Source: Desulfoluna spongiiphila
Lineage (GTDB): Bacteria; Desulfobacterota; Desulfobacteria; Desulfobacterales; Desulfolunaceae
Length of the DNA: 64,000 nucleotides
Reading direction: 5' to 3'
Assembly: GCF_900101345.1 (NCBI RefSeq)
Contig: NZ_FMUX01000006.1
Coordinates: 186,001 to 250,000, forward strand
Each line of letters starts with the position of its first letter. The stretch's first letter is position 1. The notes under the pieces were generated by a model, which saw nothing but the letters and a program-made list of their open reading frames with translations, did not search any database and had not been told where the DNA came from. Shown one piece after another: positions 59,920 through 64,000 of the stretch. Made by a program: the position numbers and the translations under genes.

Positions 59920-62379
59920 ATGAAACTTTATGACGGCATGCGTCTTATGAACACCCAGGAAGCGCTTCAGGGATCGGTGATCCATCACCTGCGGTATACC
60001 CTGGGACGGGATTGGAAGAAGGCCTCTATCCGCGATCTGTACTGGGCGGTTTCCCTGTCGGTGCGGGACCGGCTTTTCGAGCGGCTCTTTGAAACCGAGA
60101 ATCGGTACCGGCAAGGAGGCGTAAAGCGGGTGTACTATCTCTCCATGGAGTTTCTCATGGGGCGAGCCCTTGGAAACAACCTCTGCAACCTGGAGTTGCA
60201 CGACACCTTCAAGACCGCCCTGGAGGAGATGGGCGTGGATCTGGAGGAGGTTCAGGAGTGCACCGCGGACGCGGCCCTTGGCAACGGGGGGTTGGGGCGG
60301 CTTGCCGCCTGTTTCCTCGATTCCATGGCCACCCTTGGAATTCCCGGTTACGGGTACGGGATCAACTACGAGTTCGGGCATTTCCGGCAGCAGTTCTGCA
60401 AGGGCTACCAGCGGGAGACCTCGGACAACTGGCTGAAACGGGGCAACCCCTGGCAGATCTCACGGCCGGAAGAGGCGTGCCTGGTTCCGTTTTTCGGCCG
60501 CATCGCCCACACCCGGGATAAAAAGGGGGATTACAACCCCATGTGGCGGGACTGGGAGATGGTGGTGGGGGTTCCCTTTGACATGCCCATCGTGGGGTAC
60601 GGGGGGCAGACGGTGAACACCCTGCGCCTCTTTTCCGCCAAATCCTCCGAGGAGTTCGATGTGGAGATCTTCAACGACGGGGATTACCACGAGGCGGTGA
60701 AAAACAAGATCTCCTCGGAGAACATCTCCAAGGTCCTCTACCCGTCGGACTATTTTCACGCCGGACGGCTGTTGCGCCTGGTGCAGGAGTATTTTTTCGT
60801 GGCCTGTGCGATTCGCGATATCGCCCAGACCTTTCTGCGCAGCTTCGATAATTTTGACATCTTCCCCGACAAGGTGGCCATCCAGCTCAACGACACCCAT
60901 CCGGCCCTGGCCATTGCCGAGTTCATGCGGTACCTGGTGGATGAAAAGGCCCTGCCATGGGAGCGGGCCTGGTCCATCACGGAGCGGACCTTCGGGTACA
61001 CCAACCATACGCTGCTGCCCGAGGCCCTGGAAAAGTGGCCGGTGAGCCTCATGGAGTTTGTGGTGCCCCGGCACCTGCAGATCATTTATGAGATCAACCG
61101 GCGTTTTCTCGAGCAGATCACCCTGCAGTGGCCCGGAGACGAGGAGCTGGTGAGGAGCGTCTCCCTTATAGAAGAGGGGGAAGAAAAGCAGGTGCGCATG
61201 TCTCACCTGGCCATGGTGGGGAGTCACTCGGTAAACGGGGTGGCCGCCCTGCACACCGAATTGCTAAAGAACCACCTGTTGCCCGATTTTTACAGGCTCT
61301 GGCCGAAAAAATTCAACAACAAGACCAACGGGGTGACCCCGAGGCGCTGGCTGCTGAAGGCGAATCCGGGGCTTGCGTCCCTGATCACCGAGGTCATCGG
61401 GGACGGATGGATCCGGGACCTCCGGAAACTCAAGGCCCTGGAGGCCTCGGCGGAAGATTCAGAATTCCTGAAGCGACTCATGGCCGTCAAGCGGGCCAAC
61501 AAGGAGAGGCTGGCGGCGCGGATCTGGAGCGATGCCTATGTGAGGGTGGACCCCGATTCCCTGTTCGATGTCCACGCCAAACGGATCCATGAGTATAAAA
61601 GGCAGCTTTTGAAGGCCCTTCACATTGTCCATCAGTACCTGATGATCACCGAAGACGATATCTGCCCCGAGGTGCCCCGCACTTTCGTGTTTGCAGGCAA
61701 GGCCGCCCCCGGCTACAAGGTGGCCAAGCAGATTATCAAGTTGATCAACAGCATCGCCACCGTGGTGAACGCCCACCCCAAAGCCCGCAGGTTCCTGAGG
61801 GTGGCCTTTGTCCCGGATTACAGGGTGAGCGTGGCCGAGAAGATCATCCCCGGGGCCGACCTGAGCGAGCAGATCTCCACGGCAGGCACCGAAGCATCGG
61901 GAACCGGGAACATGAAGTTTGCCATGAACGGGGCCCTCACCGTGGGCACCTGTGACGGGGCCAACATCGAGATCATGAACGAGGTGGGCCGTGAGAATAT
62001 ATTTATCTTCGGCCACGATGTGGCGGGGATCCGCGCCCTGCGTGAGGGGCGGGATTACAACCCCTGGGACATCTACGAAAACGATCCTTCCGTCAAGCGC
62101 ATCCTGGACGCATTTTCCGGAAACCTCTTCTGCCCCGAGGACCCGGGCCTCTTCTCCTGGATTTTCGAGCACCTGCTCTACGGCCGGGATACCTACTACC
62201 ACCTGGCCGACCTGTCGTCTTACCTGTTGATTCAGCAGGAGGTGGATCGCTGTTTTCTCGACACCCGGAAGTGGGCCGGACATGTGGTGAAGAACATCGC
62301 CAACACCGGCACTTTTTCCAGCGATCGCACCATCCTGGAGTACGCCCGGGACATCTGGGGGGTGAGCCCGGCCCTGTAA
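59920..62379 (+). CDS. glgP: Glycogen/starch/maltodextrin phosphorylase
   Basis: An 819-residue GT35 enzyme that releases glucose-1-phosphate from alpha-1,4-glucans. The PLP Lys lies in 'EASGTGNMKFAMNGALT'; 'NDTHPALAIAEFMRYL', 'FNNKTNGVTPRRWL' and 'VHAKRIHEYKRQLLKA' are core motifs. The N-terminus 'VIHHLRYTLGRDW' resembles the classical long-form phosphorylase. I choose ATG 59920 over 59872, though neither has a strong ribosome site. The following GH13 gene, 146 bp downstream on the same strand, acts on the same polymer, so the pair belongs to storage-glucan turnover. Confidence 0.95.
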   Translation: MKLYDGMRLMNTQEALQGSVIHHLRYTLGRDWKKASIRDLYWAVSLSVRDRLFERLFETENRYRQGGVKRVYYLSMEFLMGRALGNNLCNLELHDTFKTALEEMGVDLEEVQECTADAALGNGGLGRLAACFLDSMATLGIPGYGYGINYEFGHFRQQFCKGYQRETSDNWLKRGNPWQISRPEEACLVPFFGRIAHTRDKKGDYNPMWRDWEMVVGVPFDMPIVGYGGQTVNTLRLFSAKSSEEFDVEIFNDGDYHEAVKNKISSENISKVLYPSDYFHAGRLLRLVQEYFFVACAIRDIAQTFLRSFDNFDIFPDKVAIQLNDTHPALAIAEFMRYLVDEKALPWERAWSITERTFGYTNHTLLPEALEKWPVSLMEFVVPRHLQIIYEINRRFLEQITLQWPGDEELVRSVSLIEEGEEKQVRMSHLAMVGSHSVNGVAALHTELLKNHLLPDFYRLWPKKFNNKTNGVTPRRWLLKANPGLASLITEVIGDGWIRDLRKLKALEASAEDSEFLKRLMAVKRANKERLAARIWSDAYVRVDPDSLFDVHAKRIHEYKRQLLKALHIVHQYLMITEDDICPEVPRTFVFAGKAAPGYKVAKQIIKLINSIATVVNAHPKARRFLRVAFVPDYRVSVAEKIIPGADLSEQISTAGTEASGTGNMKFAMNGALTVGTCDGANIEIMNEVGRENIFIFGHDVAGIRALREGRDYNPWDIYENDPSVKRILDAFSGNLFCPEDPGLFSWIFEHLLYGRDTYYHLADLSSYLLIQQEVDRCFLDTRKWAGHVVKNIANTGTFSSDRTILEYARDIWGVSPAL

Positions 62380-62525
62380 GGCCGCCCCTTTCAGACACAC
62401 GTATTCCTTGAAGCCGGTACCGCTGTCTGTTGCTCTGTCGAGTCGCCAAGGGGCCGGGCCTTGAGCCTGTGCCCCTTCAACCTGTCGATCTCCTGACCCA
62501 ACGATCCGTATCTGAGGCCTGCTTT

Positions 62526-64000
62526 ATGGACCCATCCGGCACAACGAAATCGGTACGCCCCCTCACCCAGATTCCGGCACCCGGCAGTTCCCTGGTGCTC
62601 TACGAAGGGGAGAGCCTTGCCTTTGTCCTGACCCTGGGGGAAGTGGAAGGGGGGGAGGGCGTGGTGCGGACCAACCTCGGATTCACCGCTCCTGAGATCG
62701 AAGAAGCCTGCCCAGCCTATCCGGAAAACGCCTGGAGGGATATCCCCATGCTGCCGGCGGGCACGGGGCGCTTTGTCCTTACCCTGCCGGTGACCGAAGC
62801 CGGGTATTTCGAGGCCACCTGCTGTGTGAAGCAGGGCAACGGAATCCTCTGGGGTGAGGGCGGCAACGTGAAAATCCACGCCAAGCCAGCCGCTACCTGT
62901 TGTTCCTCCATTATCTATAACGCCTTTTTACGGCAGTTCGGCCCGTCCATGCTCCTTGAGCGGGAAGCATCGGCACCCAGTACCGAATCCACGGACCGGC
63001 TGGAACGGGAAGGCCACACCGTGATCCCTCCGTCGGGGACCTTCCGGTCCTTTGCCCGTCACCTGGATTTTATTGTGGGCAGGCTGGGCTGCAACGTGAT
63101 CCAGCTCCTGCCAGTGAATCCCTTGCCCACCACCTTTGGAAAAATGGGGCGCTTCGGCAGCCCATACGCGGCCCTGAGCTTTACGGGCGTTGAGCCCTCC
63201 CTGGCCGAGTTCGACCGCAAGCGGACACCGGTGGAGCAGTTCACGGACCTTGCGGATGCCATCCATGAACGGGGTGCCCGGGTGATCCTTGATCTGGCTG
63301 CCAACCATACGGGCTGGGCGTCCTGGATCCATGAAGCGCACCCGGAGTGGCTGCTCCGCAGGGCCGACGGTGAGATTGTCTCCCCCGGCGCCTGGGGGGT
63401 AATCTGGGAGGACCTGACGGAGCTGGATCACTCCAGCCCGGGGGTCGCCGACCACCTCACCGAAGCGTTTCTGACCTGGTGCCACCGGGGCGTGGACGGA
63501 TTTCGATGCGATGCGGGGTACATGATCCCCCCACGGATCTGGATTCAGGTGGTGCGCACGGTGCGGGCGGCCTATCCCCACACCATTTTTCTCCTGGAGG
63601 GGCTGGGCGGGGGCATTGACGCCACCCGGGAGATCCTGGGGCGCTGCGGATTCGACTGGGGGTATTCCGAGCTGTTTCAAAACGAAGACAAACGGGCCGT
63701 TGAGAACTATTTGAGGGAGCTTGCCGAGATCTCCCGGGAAGACGGCCTTTTGGTCAATTTTGCCGAGACCCACGACAACAACCGCCTTGCCGCGGTCTCT
63801 TCCTGCTACGCCAGGCACAGGACCGCCTTGTGCGCCCTTCTCTCCTGCAACGGGAGCTTCGGGTTTGCCAACGGGGTGGAGTGGCTGGCAACGGAGAAGA
63901 TCGATGTGCATGGGGCCTCGGGTCTCAACTGGGGCGATCGCGAGAATCTCGTGGATCATCTGGCTCGCCTCTCCACGATCTTGAAACACCACCCCTGCTA
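62526..64000 (+). CDS. GH13 alpha-glucan-active enzyme, 3' end beyond the window
   Basis: At least 491 codons, open to the last base. A ~120-residue N-terminal beta domain ('SSLVLYEGESLAFVLTL'-like strands) precedes a TIM barrel with all four GH13 regions: 'LDLAANHTG' (about 255), 'GFRCDAG' with nucleophile Asp329, 'FLLEGLGG' with general acid Glu358, and 'ETHDNNR' with His416-Asp417. The enzyme should hydrolyse or transfer alpha-1,4/1,6-glucans. The extra N-terminal domain and 'GCNVIQLLPVNPLPTT' resemble large debranching or maltosyltransferase-like proteins; the subfamily cannot be fixed without the C-terminus. Start 62526 has GAGG upstream; the frame is open slightly further upstream. Confidence 0.88.
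   Translation, partial: MDPSGTTKSVRPLTQIPAPGSSLVLYEGESLAFVLTLGEVEGGEGVVRTNLGFTAPEIEEACPAYPENAWRDIPMLPAGTGRFVLTLPVTEAGYFEATCCVKQGNGILWGEGGNVKIHAKPAATCCSSIIYNAFLRQFGPSMLLEREASAPSTESTDRLEREGHTVIPPSGTFRSFARHLDFIVGRLGCNVIQLLPVNPLPTTFGKMGRFGSPYAALSFTGVEPSLAEFDRKRTPVEQFTDLADAIHERGARVILDLAANHTGWASWIHEAHPEWLLRRADGEIVSPGAWGVIWEDLTELDHSSPGVADHLTEAFLTWCHRGVDGFRCDAGYMIPPRIWIQVVRTVRAAYPHTIFLLEGLGGGIDATREILGRCGFDWGYSELFQNEDKRAVENYLRELAEISREDGLLVNFAETHDNNRLAAVSSCYARHRTALCALLSCNGSFGFANGVEWLATEKIDVHGASGLNWGDRENLVDHLARLSTILKHHPC

Overview
The window looks like a chromosomal segment of an anaerobic Gram-negative bacterium of the Desulfobacterota (a Desulfobacteraceae/Desulfoluna-like sulfate reducer is my best guess). 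Pointers are a minimal one-cluster siroheme sulfite-reductase-type protein, a Mo/FeS/NrfD respiratory operon with its TorD-type chaperone, many chemoreceptors and two-component/c-di-GMP proteins, and two periplasmic sulfatases. The assignment rests on gene content only. No ribosomal RNA, prophage or CRISPR array is visible.

Layout. 1-9.6 kb is a co-directional signalling block: a truncated phosphate-type periplasmic binding protein, a chemoreceptor, a hybrid histidine kinase, a REC-PAS-GGDEF-EAL protein and a Cache chemoreceptor. 10-17 kb holds metF, a TauE/SafE-type anion exporter, a NYN/LOTUS protein and a four-gene glycine-betaine-type ABC importer. 17-24 kb is gene-poor and repeat-rich, with a DUF2809 protein, a sulfatase and a REP-associated tyrosine transposase flanked by inverted REP-like sequences. 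24-29 kb has a chemoreceptor, a lipoprotein and a DUF4345-sulfatase pair. Three tRNA genes (Phe, Asp, Glu) follow at 29.1 kb with a clear promoter. 29.6-39.8 kb carries an unknown membrane-anchored protein, an NmrA-like oxidoreductase, two zinc-ribbon HDOD paralogues, a methyltransferase, a PIF1-type helicase with an HRDC end and a large lipoprotein. 40-46 kb is the molybdoenzyme operon. 46.6-49.7 kb is a giant propeller/Y_Y_Y/GGDEF sensor whose GGDEF signature is degenerate. 50-51.5 kb has the small siroheme protein and an NAD(P)-binding protein. 51.9-59.4 kb is a complete trpEGDCFBA operon with promoter, leader peptide (three consecutive Trp codons) and tandem attenuator hairpins. 59.9-64 kb has glycogen phosphorylase and a GH13 glucan enzyme that runs off the window.

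The most unusual feature is a modular dispersed repeat found in at least a dozen intergenic places. Its ends read GCCTCCGGCGGC / GCCGCCGGAGGC. Inside are hairpins whose stems change in a compensatory way between copies while a GAGGAACGA loop stays fixed. Most copies start within about 100 bp after a stop codon and in the same polarity relative to that gene; one supplies the last residues of the TorD chaperone and others sit inside or at the end of the trp operon. This suggests a structured 3'-UTR element. Other repeat families (GGAGCGCCGCACTCC hairpins, TAGCCCGGATATTTC palindromes, GGGACAGGCTCTTT REPs) are also present.
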